Below are positions 25,730-34,183 of a stretch of DNA of 64,000 nt, one piece after another. Positions within the stretch are counted from its first letter, which is position 1. Each line of letters opens with the position of its first letter. The notes beneath the pieces are model-generated. The model was not told the DNA's origin. It saw only the letters and a program-made list of their open reading frames with translations, and did no database searches. The stretch is from assembly GCF_016785945.1 (NCBI RefSeq), contig NZ_JAEMEF010000001.1, positions 124,001 through 188,000 of the forward strand, given 5' to 3'. Position numbers and translations under genes: made by a program. Source of the DNA: Olleya sediminilitoris. GTDB taxonomy: Bacteria; Bacteroidota; Bacteroidia; Flavobacteriales; Flavobacteriaceae.

Positions 25730-26215
25730 TTAATTAGGCATTAAACGTATGTAACGTATAAATCCTGTACCTTCTTTTTTACTTTTTACACTCTCTGACG
25801 TTAGTAAAAATTGAACATCTTGTGTGTAATATTCTTGATCCTCAACAGCTGTTTCAAAACGTATACTGTAACCAGAATCTATTTTAGAATCTTCAATTTC
25901 TATAACGCTAATAGCACGCTCACCTCCAGAAATTGTTGCTCCTGTTAAGGCATCAATATCTGTACGCACTTTACCTTGAAATTTCCACCATTGTGTAATG
26001 TCATGGTACCACTCTTCATCATCACCTTGTACGTAAAGTGTTTTTTCGTATTCGCCTTCTGGATTAATTAAAGAAATAGCAATATATGCACCTTCACCCG
26101 TATAGTTAGTCATTTGCACCATACACTTGTATTTTGTAGAAGTCGCAATGGTTGAAAAAGAAAATAAGGCGACACAAAGTAACGCTAGACTAAAAATTAG
26201 TTTATAATTTTTCAT
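25730..26215 (-). CDS. DUF2271-type exported protein with a candidate flavinylation motif
   Basis: 161 residues with a signal peptide (MKNYKLIFSLALLCVALFSFSTIA). The mature domain is beta-rich (CMVQMTNYTGEGAYIAISLI, EYEKTLYVQG) and has an aromatic WYHDITQWWKF segment. At 88-94 it reads DALTGAT, followed by ISGG. This matches Dxx(S/T)GAT, the sequence ApbE uses to link FMN to the final Thr (here Thr94) in NqrC, RnfG and related proteins. The next gene, 10 bases on, codes a transmembrane flavoreductase, so a flavin-carrying periplasmic electron acceptor is a reasonable inference. The DUF2271 name is by resemblance. No apbE gene is in the window. Confidence 0.78.
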   Translation of the reverse strand: MKNYKLIFSLALLCVALFSFSTIATSTKYKCMVQMTNYTGEGAYIAISLINPEGEYEKTLYVQGDDEEWYHDITQWWKFQGKVRTDIDALTGATISGGERAISVIEIEDSKIDSGYSIRFETAVEDQEYYTQDVQFLLTSESVKSKKEGTGFIRYIRLMPN

Positions 26216-26224
26216 TAGTAGTAA

Positions 26225-27688
26225 TTATTTTAAAAAGTTTAATGACACTCCTTTTTTAGACAATAATTCGTTTTCTGAAGCTAAGTCAAAAACGGTTTCG
26301 TCAAAAGATGTTTTTATATTTTTATCGGCTCCTAAAGATAATAAGTATCTAATTACTGTAGTGTCCTGTGCTTTCATAGCTGCTAAATGTAACGCAGTGT
26401 AACCTTCACTATTTATAGCATTAACGTCTACATCAAACTGAGCGATTTGCTTTAAAAAGTTAGTGTCATTTTTATCTAAAGCTAAATGTAATAGCGTGTT
26501 TCCGTTTTTTTGAGGCGTAGTAAAGTCTAAACCATTGCTTTCTAAAAGCTGTAATTTAGTCTCAAAAGATTTAGCATTTCTTGGACTGTAAGACTCTATT
26601 AAATAGTAAGCTAAATTATTACCTTTAGCATCTGTAACATCGATTTTTGCATTTTTAGATAGTAACAACTTAACAACATCTGTACTATTATTTTGGACTG
26701 CTAATATTAATGCTGTTTGTCCTTTTTTGTTAGTATACTCAATGTTATCAGCTTTACTTAAAAGTGTAGTAACAACCTCAACAGAATTGTTTTTAACTGC
26801 ATTTAAAAACGGAGTGTTACCATTTTTATCTGCCGCATTTACGCTTACACCATTTTCTATAAAGTAGTTACTAACCGCTACATCTTTACTTTTAGCAGCT
26901 GTATTATGCAATGGAGTTAAGCCTTCAATTGTTTTAACATTAGGTTTTAAACCAATACTTTCTAGGTATTTATATACTTCAAGACCATTTGTTTTACCAC
27001 GAGTCCCTTGACTTGCAAAAATAAATGCTTGATCATTACCTTTTAAACCTTCTTTAATTAAGCCTTCTAAAACTTCAATATTACCTGTTTTAGCAGCGTA
27101 GTTAAAGATTCCGTTACCGTTATTATCTACGCTTTTTACGCTAATACCTTTATGAATAAAGTAGTTTGATAACTTGATATTGCTTGGTGCAGCTAACAAC
27201 ATAGCGTTTGCACCATCATGGTTTACGTCTTTTTTTAAATCTGCACCATTATCTATACATAACTCATATACTTTAGTGTTGGTTTGTCCTGCATTTGCAG
27301 CAAAATTTAATACAGTATATCCATGGTCATCTAAAATATCTGTTTTGGCACCTTTACTAATAAGGTATTCCATTATTGTATCATTACCAGCGTAAGCTGC
27401 CCAAAAAATATAAGTACGACCGTCGTGAGTTAACTTATTTACATCATTCCCTTCTTGAGACAACATAAACTTTAAAACATCATTAGGTGCAGATTGCAAA
27501 ATAGCATACACCATTGGGTCAAAATTATTATTATTTAATTGTGTTGGGTCATTACCTTTTGCAATCTCAGATTGTACTGTTGCAACAGAAACCGTTGGAT
27601 TCCAAAATTTTCGGTTTAATAATATATTGTCTTGTGCTGTGATTTGTATACTTATTAAAAGTATAACTACTGTAATTAATTTTTTCAT
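26225..27688 (-). CDS. Exported ankyrin-repeat protein of the iron/heme locus
   Basis: 487 residues with a signal peptide (MKKLITVVILLISIQITAQ). The rest is about twelve ankyrin repeats of around 33 residues, with units such as DGRTYIFWAAYAGNDTIMEYL, NGNTPFLNAVKNNSVEVVTTLL, KGQTALILAVQNNSTDVVKLLL and EGYTALHLAAMKAQDTTVIRYL. Ankyrin proteins of bacteria are often effectors or catalase-protecting AnkB proteins; here the signal and the setting point to a periplasmic scaffold. It is sandwiched between the DUF6607-like and DUF2271 genes with gaps of 0 and 9 bases. The partner is unknown. Confidence 0.85.
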   Translation of the reverse strand: MKKLITVVILLISIQITAQDNILLNRKFWNPTVSVATVQSEIAKGNDPTQLNNNNFDPMVYAILQSAPNDVLKFMLSQEGNDVNKLTHDGRTYIFWAAYAGNDTIMEYLISKGAKTDILDDHGYTVLNFAANAGQTNTKVYELCIDNGADLKKDVNHDGANAMLLAAPSNIKLSNYFIHKGISVKSVDNNGNGIFNYAAKTGNIEVLEGLIKEGLKGNDQAFIFASQGTRGKTNGLEVYKYLESIGLKPNVKTIEGLTPLHNTAAKSKDVAVSNYFIENGVSVNAADKNGNTPFLNAVKNNSVEVVTTLLSKADNIEYTNKKGQTALILAVQNNSTDVVKLLLSKNAKIDVTDAKGNNLAYYLIESYSPRNAKSFETKLQLLESNGLDFTTPQKNGNTLLHLALDKNDTNFLKQIAQFDVDVNAINSEGYTALHLAAMKAQDTTVIRYLLSLGADKNIKTSFDETVFDLASENELLSKKGVSLNFLK

Positions 27689-28597
27689 TTATTTAATTAT
27701 AAAACTTTCTATTAATGGATTTATTTGCGCTGATGTAGAGTAGTTTTCATCATCAAACAAGTATTTAAACAATACTTTATTATCAACTTTAGCGTGTAAA
27801 GCTAAATTTTGTTGTCTTGCAAAAACTTCATTCCATTTTGTTCTTACTTTAGCCCATTTTTCTTGGCTATTTTTCCACCAATCTTGTGCAGCTTGACAAC
27901 GATTATCGTCTACTTTAACATAAGTATTATATCCTTTTTCTTTTGCTAAAACTACGTCTTCTTTTCCTGTTTCTCTAATTAGTTTTTCGTTATCTTGATC
28001 GTGTAACCATCCATATTTGGTAATCTCATGTCTATTACCTCTTAGGGTTACATTATAATCACTTCTTTTAGTATACTCACGTCTTGGTAAAGGAGCAGTT
28101 GTTGTGTTTTCCCAAAAACTTTTACCATCTACATGTACCCAAGTTGCAGACCCTTCATAACGTGGACTATCGTCTACTTGATAAACTTTTTGAGTCCATT
28201 GGTTTTTAACCTCTTTTTTAGGTTTAGATTGGTATGTCCATTTATTATCTCCGTTAAACATGTAAAAATCGGTGTTTTCAAACAACCAATCTTGTCTCCA
28301 ATGCTTAACAATATGTGGAGCAGTAGGACTACCTACTTGTAATAAGTGCTGGATTGAAATTTTATCATCACTATCCTCTACCAATTGAGCCCATTCTAAT
28401 CCTGAAGCTATCTTAGTGTCAGAGGGTTTGTATAACGAATCTTGACTATAGTTAAATGTTTCGGTAAAATTAAAGGTTACTTCGTAACAACCACACATGC
28501 TTTTAATAGCATTTTGATCTTGCTTTTTCTTGTTTTGAGCAGTTACTGATAATGAAAATACTATTAATAGTAATGGTAAAGTTGATAATTGTTTCAT
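27689..28597 (-). CDS. DUF6607-like exported protein
   Basis: 302 residues with a signal peptide (MKQLSTLPLLLIVFSLSVTAQ). Soon after it is MCGCYEVTFNF, a close pair of cysteines. The body is rich in Trp and His (VKHWRQDWLFEN, APLPRREYTKRSDYNV, NRHEITKYGWLHDQDNEKL) and beta-like. It is the first gene of the leftward operon and is divergent from a TonB receptor, so it should act outside the cytoplasm in iron or heme handling. The CGC cysteines and histidines could bind a metal or heme, which is only a guess. The family name is from resemblance. Confidence 0.72.
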   Translation of the reverse strand: MKQLSTLPLLLIVFSLSVTAQNKKKQDQNAIKSMCGCYEVTFNFTETFNYSQDSLYKPSDTKIASGLEWAQLVEDSDDKISIQHLLQVGSPTAPHIVKHWRQDWLFENTDFYMFNGDNKWTYQSKPKKEVKNQWTQKVYQVDDSPRYEGSATWVHVDGKSFWENTTTAPLPRREYTKRSDYNVTLRGNRHEITKYGWLHDQDNEKLIRETGKEDVVLAKEKGYNTYVKVDDNRCQAAQDWWKNSQEKWAKVRTKWNEVFARQQNLALHAKVDNKVLFKYLFDDENYSTSAQINPLIESFIIK

Positions 28598-28636
28598 TTT
28601 TAGTTGTTTATAGTTTTATTTAAAAATAATTCATTC

Positions 28637-28659
28637 TTATTTAGACTGAATTAAAATAA
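28637..28659. promoter_or_regulatory. Imperfect dyad, candidate iron-response operator in the divergent region
   Basis: TTATTTAGACT-G-AATTAAAATAA is a 23-base imperfect palindrome with perfect 6-base outer arms (TTATTT/AAATAA). It ends five bases before the -7 box at 28664, so a repressor bound there would block the receptor promoter, and it also faces the leftward operon. Fur is the obvious candidate, but the sequence alone cannot name the regulator. Confidence 0.45.
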
Positions 28660-28663
28660 GATA

Positions 28664-28671
28664 TATATTTG
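28664..28671 (+). promoter_or_regulatory. -7 box of the TonB receptor-hmuY operon
   Basis: TATATTTG is an exact TAnnTTTG match, 19 bases before the receptor ATG at 28690. The -33 region is covered by the dyad at 28637-28659. Confidence 0.6.
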
Positions 28672-28689
28672 CAACAAATTTAATCAAGA

Positions 28690-30849
28690 ATGATTCTAAA
28701 TAAAAACTATTTAACGGTTTATTTTATATTTTTTTGTGTAGTAATCCTTTCTGCACAAGAAAAAATAAAAGACACTACTAATATTGAAGTTTTAGAAGAA
28801 GTAGTCATTACTGGAGAAAGCAATGTTATGTCTTTAAGTAAAAAGCTTTTTACGGTTAATACCATAAAGAGAAAAGATATAGAAAATGTAGCTGGAAATA
28901 CATTAGCAGATGTACTATTTAATAACTTAAATATTTCTATTAATCCTGACGCATCCAACGGTAAATCTACTGTTAGTTTATTTGGATTAGATGGTCAGTA
29001 TGTAAAAATATTAATTGACGGAATACCTATTATAAGTGATAATGGTGTTGGTAATAACATAGATATTACACAAATAAATTTAGATGATGTGGAACGTGTT
29101 GAGATTGTTGAAGGCTCAATGGGTGTTTTATATGGTGATAATGCAGTTGCTGGAGTTATTAATATTATTACAAAAAGAGGGCTAAAAGACAATGGTTGGG
29201 AGCTTCAACTAGCATTACAAGAAGAATCTGTAGGTAACGAATTTGAGTTTTTTGATAAGGGAAGACATATTCAAAATTTTAAAGCTACTAATCAAGTTAA
29301 TGATAAATTATCCTATTCAATTGGTGCTTCTAGAAACGATTTTGCAGGTTTTTATAATACTTATAAAGGTCCAAATTATGTAAACATACAAGATGGAGCT
29401 GTTGTTAATGATGGTTTGCGTGGTACAGAATGGAATCCTAAAGATCAAATTACAACCTCTTTAAATGTTGATTTAGATCTAGGTAAACATAACATATTTT
29501 ACAAATTACAGTATTTTAATGAAAATCTAGACATCTATAATAGATCTGTTAATGGGCGTTATGAAGACGGAAGACTTAATCCAACCGCTTTAGATAAAAA
29601 TTACAACACTAATAGATGGGTAAGTAATTTAAACGCATCTGGTAGCTTAATTGGTGATACAAAATATAATGTATCACTATCCTATCAAAATCAAAAACGA
29701 AACTATAAAGAGTATGTTTACAACATTTTAGACCAAAAAACAGAATCTGTACAAACCGATGCTGTTAGCCAATCAAGTAACATTTGGTACTCCAAAGCTT
29801 TTGTAAATAATATTATACCAAATTCTGAAATCTTTAATTACCAATTAGGTTATGAATTTACTAATCAAACAGGTTTTGATGCCATAGCTACAGGAAACTA
29901 CTCTAATGATGTCGTAAAAAATACAGTAACAAATTATGAGTTATTTAGCATCACAGAGTTTAATGTAAACAAAAAATTATCTTTAAATCCTGGAGCTAGA
30001 TTTACGCATAGTTCGCAATTTAATAATCATCTTATTTGGTCATTATCTTCAACCTATGATTTTACAGAAAAACTAAAATTAAAAGCTGTTGTTGGGTCTG
30101 CTTACAGAGCACCTAATTTTGAAGAACTTTTCTTCTATTTTGTAGACTCTAACCATAATGTAAGAGGAAATCCTAATCTACAACCTGAAGATGGACTATC
30201 CATTTTTGTTAACCTAAAGGATAGTTATAAAATTAATAAAAATGCTTATTTAAAAACAGGGTTTAATACGTTTTATATTGACTTAAATGATGCTATTGCC
30301 AGTGTAACTTCAGAGGATGATGATGGTCGTGTTTTATTTACACAAGATAACATAGATTACAGTAAGCGTTTAGGATTTACTTTAGACAATAATTTTATTT
30401 ATAAAAACTGGAATATTGGACTAGGAGCTACATACTTAGGGACAACTAACGCAATAAACAAATCACTTAATAGCACATCTGATTATTTATGGGCTTTAAA
30501 TCTTCAAACCTCAATTAATTATCAGATTGAAAAGTGGAACACTAACATTTCTAGCCAACTTAAATACAACGGTAAAACACAAGGTGTCTTTAATGATACT
30601 AACGGAGAATTATTTATTGGTGAAACTGATGCATACACCTGGTTAAACTTATCTATAAAAACAAATATAACGCCTAAATTATCTACAACATTAGGTGTAA
30701 GAAACCTTTTAGATGTTGTAGATATTAATACAGGTATTTCCGCAGGTGCTCATTCTGCGTCTACCTCAACTTCTAGATTGATTGGTAACGGTCGATCATA
30801 TTTTTTAAAACTAGCCTATAATTTAAACTTTAATACAAACAAAAAATGA
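28690..30849 (+). CDS. TonB-dependent receptor, probable heme receptor (HmuR-like)
   Basis: 719 residues with a short signal region, a TonB box (EEVVITGE, about 37-44), a plug domain with the LIDGIPIIS and ERVEIVEGSMGVLYGDNAVAGVINI blocks, and a barrel. It has no carboxypeptidase-like N-terminal domain, unlike the receptor at 676-3081. The heme-receptor pattern is visible: YRAP at 472-475, His489, then NPNL at 494-497, matching the FRAP-His-NPDL arrangement known from HemR and HmuR. The HmuY-like gene overlaps its stop by ATGA, so the pair is coupled. It should import heme or hemoprotein iron at the outer membrane. Confidence 0.83.
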   Translation: MILNKNYLTVYFIFFCVVILSAQEKIKDTTNIEVLEEVVITGESNVMSLSKKLFTVNTIKRKDIENVAGNTLADVLFNNLNISINPDASNGKSTVSLFGLDGQYVKILIDGIPIISDNGVGNNIDITQINLDDVERVEIVEGSMGVLYGDNAVAGVINIITKRGLKDNGWELQLALQEESVGNEFEFFDKGRHIQNFKATNQVNDKLSYSIGASRNDFAGFYNTYKGPNYVNIQDGAVVNDGLRGTEWNPKDQITTSLNVDLDLGKHNIFYKLQYFNENLDIYNRSVNGRYEDGRLNPTALDKNYNTNRWVSNLNASGSLIGDTKYNVSLSYQNQKRNYKEYVYNILDQKTESVQTDAVSQSSNIWYSKAFVNNIIPNSEIFNYQLGYEFTNQTGFDAIATGNYSNDVVKNTVTNYELFSITEFNVNKKLSLNPGARFTHSSQFNNHLIWSLSSTYDFTEKLKLKAVVGSAYRAPNFEELFFYFVDSNHNVRGNPNLQPEDGLSIFVNLKDSYKINKNAYLKTGFNTFYIDLNDAIASVTSEDDDGRVLFTQDNIDYSKRLGFTLDNNFIYKNWNIGLGATYLGTTNAINKSLNSTSDYLWALNLQTSINYQIEKWNTNISSQLKYNGKTQGVFNDTNGELFIGETDAYTWLNLSIKTNITPKLSTTLGVRNLLDVVDINTGISAGAHSASTSTSRLIGNGRSYFLKLAYNLNFNTNKK

Positions 30850-32042
30850 AAAACAAATTTTTAACTTTAATAGTCTGCTTAACTGCATTAACTTTTACAA
30901 ACTGTAGTAGTGATGATGATAGCACAAACCCTACAATAACTCCAACTCCTGCTTCTACAGGTGGAATAATTGATCCTACAATTGGTGGTTTTAACCAATC
31001 AAATCGTGTCTATTTTGATTTAAGTACAGGTGAAGAAGTAGCAGTACAACGTGATACTTGGGAACTGGCTGTTTATAATGGATTAGAAAACAGAGTGTAT
31101 CTTAATAATTCATTATTAGTATCTGCTGCTGAGTTAAGCGGTATTACAGATATTACATCTGTTACAGAAACTACAGAATTAAGTACTCCTATGACTTTAA
31201 ACACATATGATGCAACTCAAAATCAACAAGATAATATAACAGTAACTGTAAACACGGTCTCAGAATTAATGCAAGGTCTACCAATTAGTTATTCTCAATA
31301 TGGTAATCTTGATGAAGGTATTTCTTTTACAGATAGTAAAGAAGGAGAATTGACAGGAACTGCATTTGGAGAAATTTCGACAACTGATAGTGAAAACAAT
31401 GTTTATATTGTAAACTTAGGTAACCAAATACCTACTGAAGAGAATGGAGGATTAAATCATGTTGGAGAGGCTAGAGGTTTTATGAAAGTTAGAATCCTAA
31501 GCGACGGAAACACTTATACCATTCAATACGCAGCATTAAGTAATACAACAGACTTTTCTGAAATTACCGTAACTAAAGATAGTAGTTACAATTTAACTGG
31601 TGTAAGTTTAACTAATGGTCTAATAATAGAAACAGAACCAATATCTTCTAACTGGGATTTAGATTTAGGAGGTGTGTTTTCTTATTATGGATCACAAGGT
31701 CTTGATGCTGGATTAACTTATTCAGATTATACTTTACATAATACATTAAGTGCTGTAGGCGTATACCAAATTGATGTAGAAGATGACACAACACCAACTT
31801 ATACTAATTTTTCATTTAGTGATATTAACGAAGCTAATTTAGTATTTGATAATCGTGCATACATAGGAAGTGCTTGGAGAAGTGTTGATTATTTAACAGG
31901 TGAAACTACTGTTACTGCAAACAGATATTACATAATAAAAGATACTGATGGTAACTACTATAAATTAAGATTTACAGCTGTTGAAAGTGAAACTGGAGAA
32001 AGAGGGAATCCTCAATTTCAATATGATCTTTTAATTGAATAA
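30846..32042 (+). CDS. HmuY-family heme-binding lipoprotein
   Basis: 398 residues with a lipoprotein signal ending at Cys20 (LTFTNC). The mature part starts with an Asp/Thr/Pro-rich linker and then NRVYFDLSTGEEVAVQRDTWELAVYNG, the typical HmuY opening, and ends with RYYIIKDTDGNYYKLRFTAV and FQYDLLIE, the typical close. The central part is longer than the roughly 215-residue Porphyromonas HmuY, so it may hold two such domains (a second WDL-type start lies near 273). HmuY captures heme at the surface and passes it to the HmuR receptor; the ATGA overlap with that receptor gene supports this role. Confidence 0.82.
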   Translation: MKNKFLTLIVCLTALTFTNCSSDDDSTNPTITPTPASTGGIIDPTIGGFNQSNRVYFDLSTGEEVAVQRDTWELAVYNGLENRVYLNNSLLVSAAELSGITDITSVTETTELSTPMTLNTYDATQNQQDNITVTVNTVSELMQGLPISYSQYGNLDEGISFTDSKEGELTGTAFGEISTTDSENNVYIVNLGNQIPTEENGGLNHVGEARGFMKVRILSDGNTYTIQYAALSNTTDFSEITVTKDSSYNLTGVSLTNGLIIETEPISSNWDLDLGGVFSYYGSQGLDAGLTYSDYTLHNTLSAVGVYQIDVEDDTTPTYTNFSFSDINEANLVFDNRAYIGSAWRSVDYLTGETTVTANRYYIIKDTDGNYYKLRFTAVESETGERGNPQFQYDLLIE

Positions 32043-32105
32043 ATCTATATTATAACAAACCAAAATTGGTCTTTAAATACCTAAATTGGTTTACTTACAC
32101 AAAAA

Positions 32106-32131
32106 AAGCCTTAACAGTTCTGTTAAGGCTT
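32106..32131. terminator. Bidirectional terminator
   Basis: An 11-bp stem (AAGCCTTAACA at 32106-32116 and TGTTAAGGCTT at 32121-32131) has a GTTC loop. The A-run at 32101-32107 gives a strong T-run on the minus strand for the tetR end; the plus-strand T-run is weaker. Confidence 0.75.
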
Positions 32132-32151
32132 CTTTATGCTTAAAATTCAAG

Positions 32152-32742
32152 TTATAAATATTTATTAGTGTAATTATCACTTGTAATACCTTTTAAATTA
32201 TAAAGCACTAAGTGTTTAAACAATACTTCTTTTGTATAAATTTCAAACAAGTTATTCTCTTTAAAAACAAGATTATCTATTCTAAAAAAATAGATTCTCA
32301 CTATTAATTCAATATCAATTTCGCGTCTTATATCTCCTTTTATTTGTGCTTCAATAAGTAAATCTTGTATGGTTTTATGCGCTAATTCTTCAGAAAAATT
32401 ATCGAACAACAAACTTGCTTTAGGATAATATTTTTGTAATCCAAAAATAAAAGAGGGTTTAAAGTATTTTAAATACTCAAACCCTCTACGGTAAATTAAA
32501 ATAACACACAAAACAGGATCTTTACCATTGCTATTAACAATCCTATTTATATCGGTTTTATACTCGTTTAATAAAATTTCTAGACTTGATTTCACCAAGT
32601 CTTCTTTGTTTTTAAAAAAAGAATAAATAGTTTTTTTAGATATCCCAAGCTCAGTTGCTAAATCGTCTAAAGTAACGTGTTTACTACCAAATCTTGTAAA
32701 CTTAGTTATAGCACATTGTAACAATTGAGTTTTTGTTATCAT
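32152..32742 (-). CDS. TetR/AcrR-family regulator at the end of the efflux operon
   Basis: 196 residues. The N-terminal helix-turn-helix is clear: TKFTRFGSKHVTLDDLATELGISKKTIYSFFKNKEDLV (about 13-50), followed by a helical ligand-binding domain. It is co-directional with, and 18 bases after, the outer-membrane factor gene, so it is probably the last gene of the RND operon and may repress it or respond to its substrates. It is the second regulator in the operon besides the GbsR-type one. Confidence 0.88.
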   Translation of the reverse strand: MITKTQLLQCAITKFTRFGSKHVTLDDLATELGISKKTIYSFFKNKEDLVKSSLEILLNEYKTDINRIVNSNGKDPVLCVILIYRRGFEYLKYFKPSFIFGLQKYYPKASLLFDNFSEELAHKTIQDLLIEAQIKGDIRREIDIELIVRIYFFRIDNLVFKENNLFEIYTKEVLFKHLVLYNLKGITSDNYTNKYL

Positions 32743-32760
32743 TTCTTTTTTATTACATTA

Positions 32761-34179
32761 TTATTTCCATCCACCACCAAGCGCTTCATATAAATCTACA
32801 ACAGACACTAGTTGTTGTAATTGGCTGTCAATAATATTAAGTTCGGCATTTAAAGCACTTTCTCTTGCTGTTAATAAGTCTAAATAGTTAGCATAACCAT
32901 TTTTAAGTAACTCGTTAGAATTGGCTTCGGCTGTACGTAACGCTTCCACCTCATTTTTTCTAAACTCAAACTTTTTAGTTTCGGCTTTGTATGTATATAA
33001 TGCATTAGATACTTCACTTCCTGCTACTAACAAGGTTTGTTTAAACTGAAGTAAAGCTTGTTCTTGTTGTGCAAAAGCAACTTCTTTTTGAGTTTTTAAC
33101 TTACGTTGATTAAAGATAGGCTGCGTAATTCCACCTATAATATTTGCGAAAATTGAATTAACATTAATTAAATTATCTACATCCAAGCTTTCTAATCCTC
33201 CAGAAGCGGTTAATGTTAATGAAGGATATAAATTACTTTTAGCAACATTAGTTAACTCAAACGAATTTATTAAACCATATTCTGCAGCCATAACATCAGG
33301 TCTGTTACTTAATAACGTTGCAGGAACACCCAATACGATATCTTGATCTATATTTTGAATGTCTAAACTGCTTCTTTCAAAAGTTTGTGGTGTTTTACCT
33401 AATAAAATACTTAGCGTATTTTCAGTTTTAAAAATAGCGACTTCAATATCTACTTGTAAAGCTTTAGCACTATTGTACTGTGCGATATTTTGGTCTACTG
33501 CGACTTGTGTTACCTGTCCAGCATCTTTTAAAGCTTTAATGGTTTTTACACCACTTTCTCTAGTTAAAATAGTTTGTTTAGTCACTTCTAATTGTGCATC
33601 TAAAGCCAATAAATTATAGTATGTATTCGCAATACTAGAAATTAATTGCGTTTTTATTGCTTGATGTCCTGCGACACTTTGTAAGTAAGCAGCTTGTGTT
33701 GCACGTTTGTTACTTCTAATTTTCCCCCAAATATCTGCTTCCCAAGATAAATTAGCTGTAATATCATACGTATCTAATCCACCACTAAAAATTGAACCAA
33801 ATTGGCTATTTTCTGAAAACTCTTGACGTGTGTAATTAGCTCCTACATTTGCAGAAGGCAAGTAACCTGCTTTTCCTTGTTTAGCATAAGCTTGTGCTGC
33901 TAAAATTTGCTGCAAAGCAATACGTACATCCATATTATTTTGCAAACCTTCTGCTATGTATTGCTGAAGGTATTGGTCTGTAAATAAATTTTTCCAAGAG
34001 ACATCTGCTATAGATACGCTATCTGTTGGTAAATTATCTGTTCTATAAAGCGCTTCTGTTTCTGCTTTTAAATCTGGTCTCACATAATCTTGAGCTACAA
34101 AACAACTTTGTAGTGTTAATGCAACGATTAGTATTAGTACACCTCTACTAATTTTTTTATGTTTTAAATTACTTTTCAT
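32761..34179 (-). CDS. RND efflux outer-membrane factor (OprM/NodT type)
   Basis: 472 residues from the ATG at 34179, chosen because it gives a lipoprotein signal (ISRGVLILIVALTLQSC, Cys26) and starts 4 bases after the RND pump stop. Longer frames run into that gene. The two OEP repeats are visible (VDQNIAQYNSAKALQVDIEVAI and LLAGSEVSNALYTYKAE-type helices, with LSNRPDVMAAEYGL between). It forms the TolC-like exit duct of the three-part pump. Confidence 0.9.
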   Translation of the reverse strand: MKSNLKHKKISRGVLILIVALTLQSCFVAQDYVRPDLKAETEALYRTDNLPTDSVSIADVSWKNLFTDQYLQQYIAEGLQNNMDVRIALQQILAAQAYAKQGKAGYLPSANVGANYTRQEFSENSQFGSIFSGGLDTYDITANLSWEADIWGKIRSNKRATQAAYLQSVAGHQAIKTQLISSIANTYYNLLALDAQLEVTKQTILTRESGVKTIKALKDAGQVTQVAVDQNIAQYNSAKALQVDIEVAIFKTENTLSILLGKTPQTFERSSLDIQNIDQDIVLGVPATLLSNRPDVMAAEYGLINSFELTNVAKSNLYPSLTLTASGGLESLDVDNLINVNSIFANIIGGITQPIFNQRKLKTQKEVAFAQQEQALLQFKQTLLVAGSEVSNALYTYKAETKKFEFRKNEVEALRTAEANSNELLKNGYANYLDLLTARESALNAELNIIDSQLQQLVSVVDLYEALGGGWK

Positions 34180-34183
34180 TGTC

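Noticed and set aside
26225-27688. Periodic sequence of about 99 bases
   Set aside because: It is the protein-level ankyrin repeat; DNA units are too diverged to be a recent tandem duplication.
28133-28342. Short open frame on the plus strand opposite the DUF6607-like gene
   Set aside because: Antisense to a gene with a clear signal peptide and operon context; no start signal or domain.
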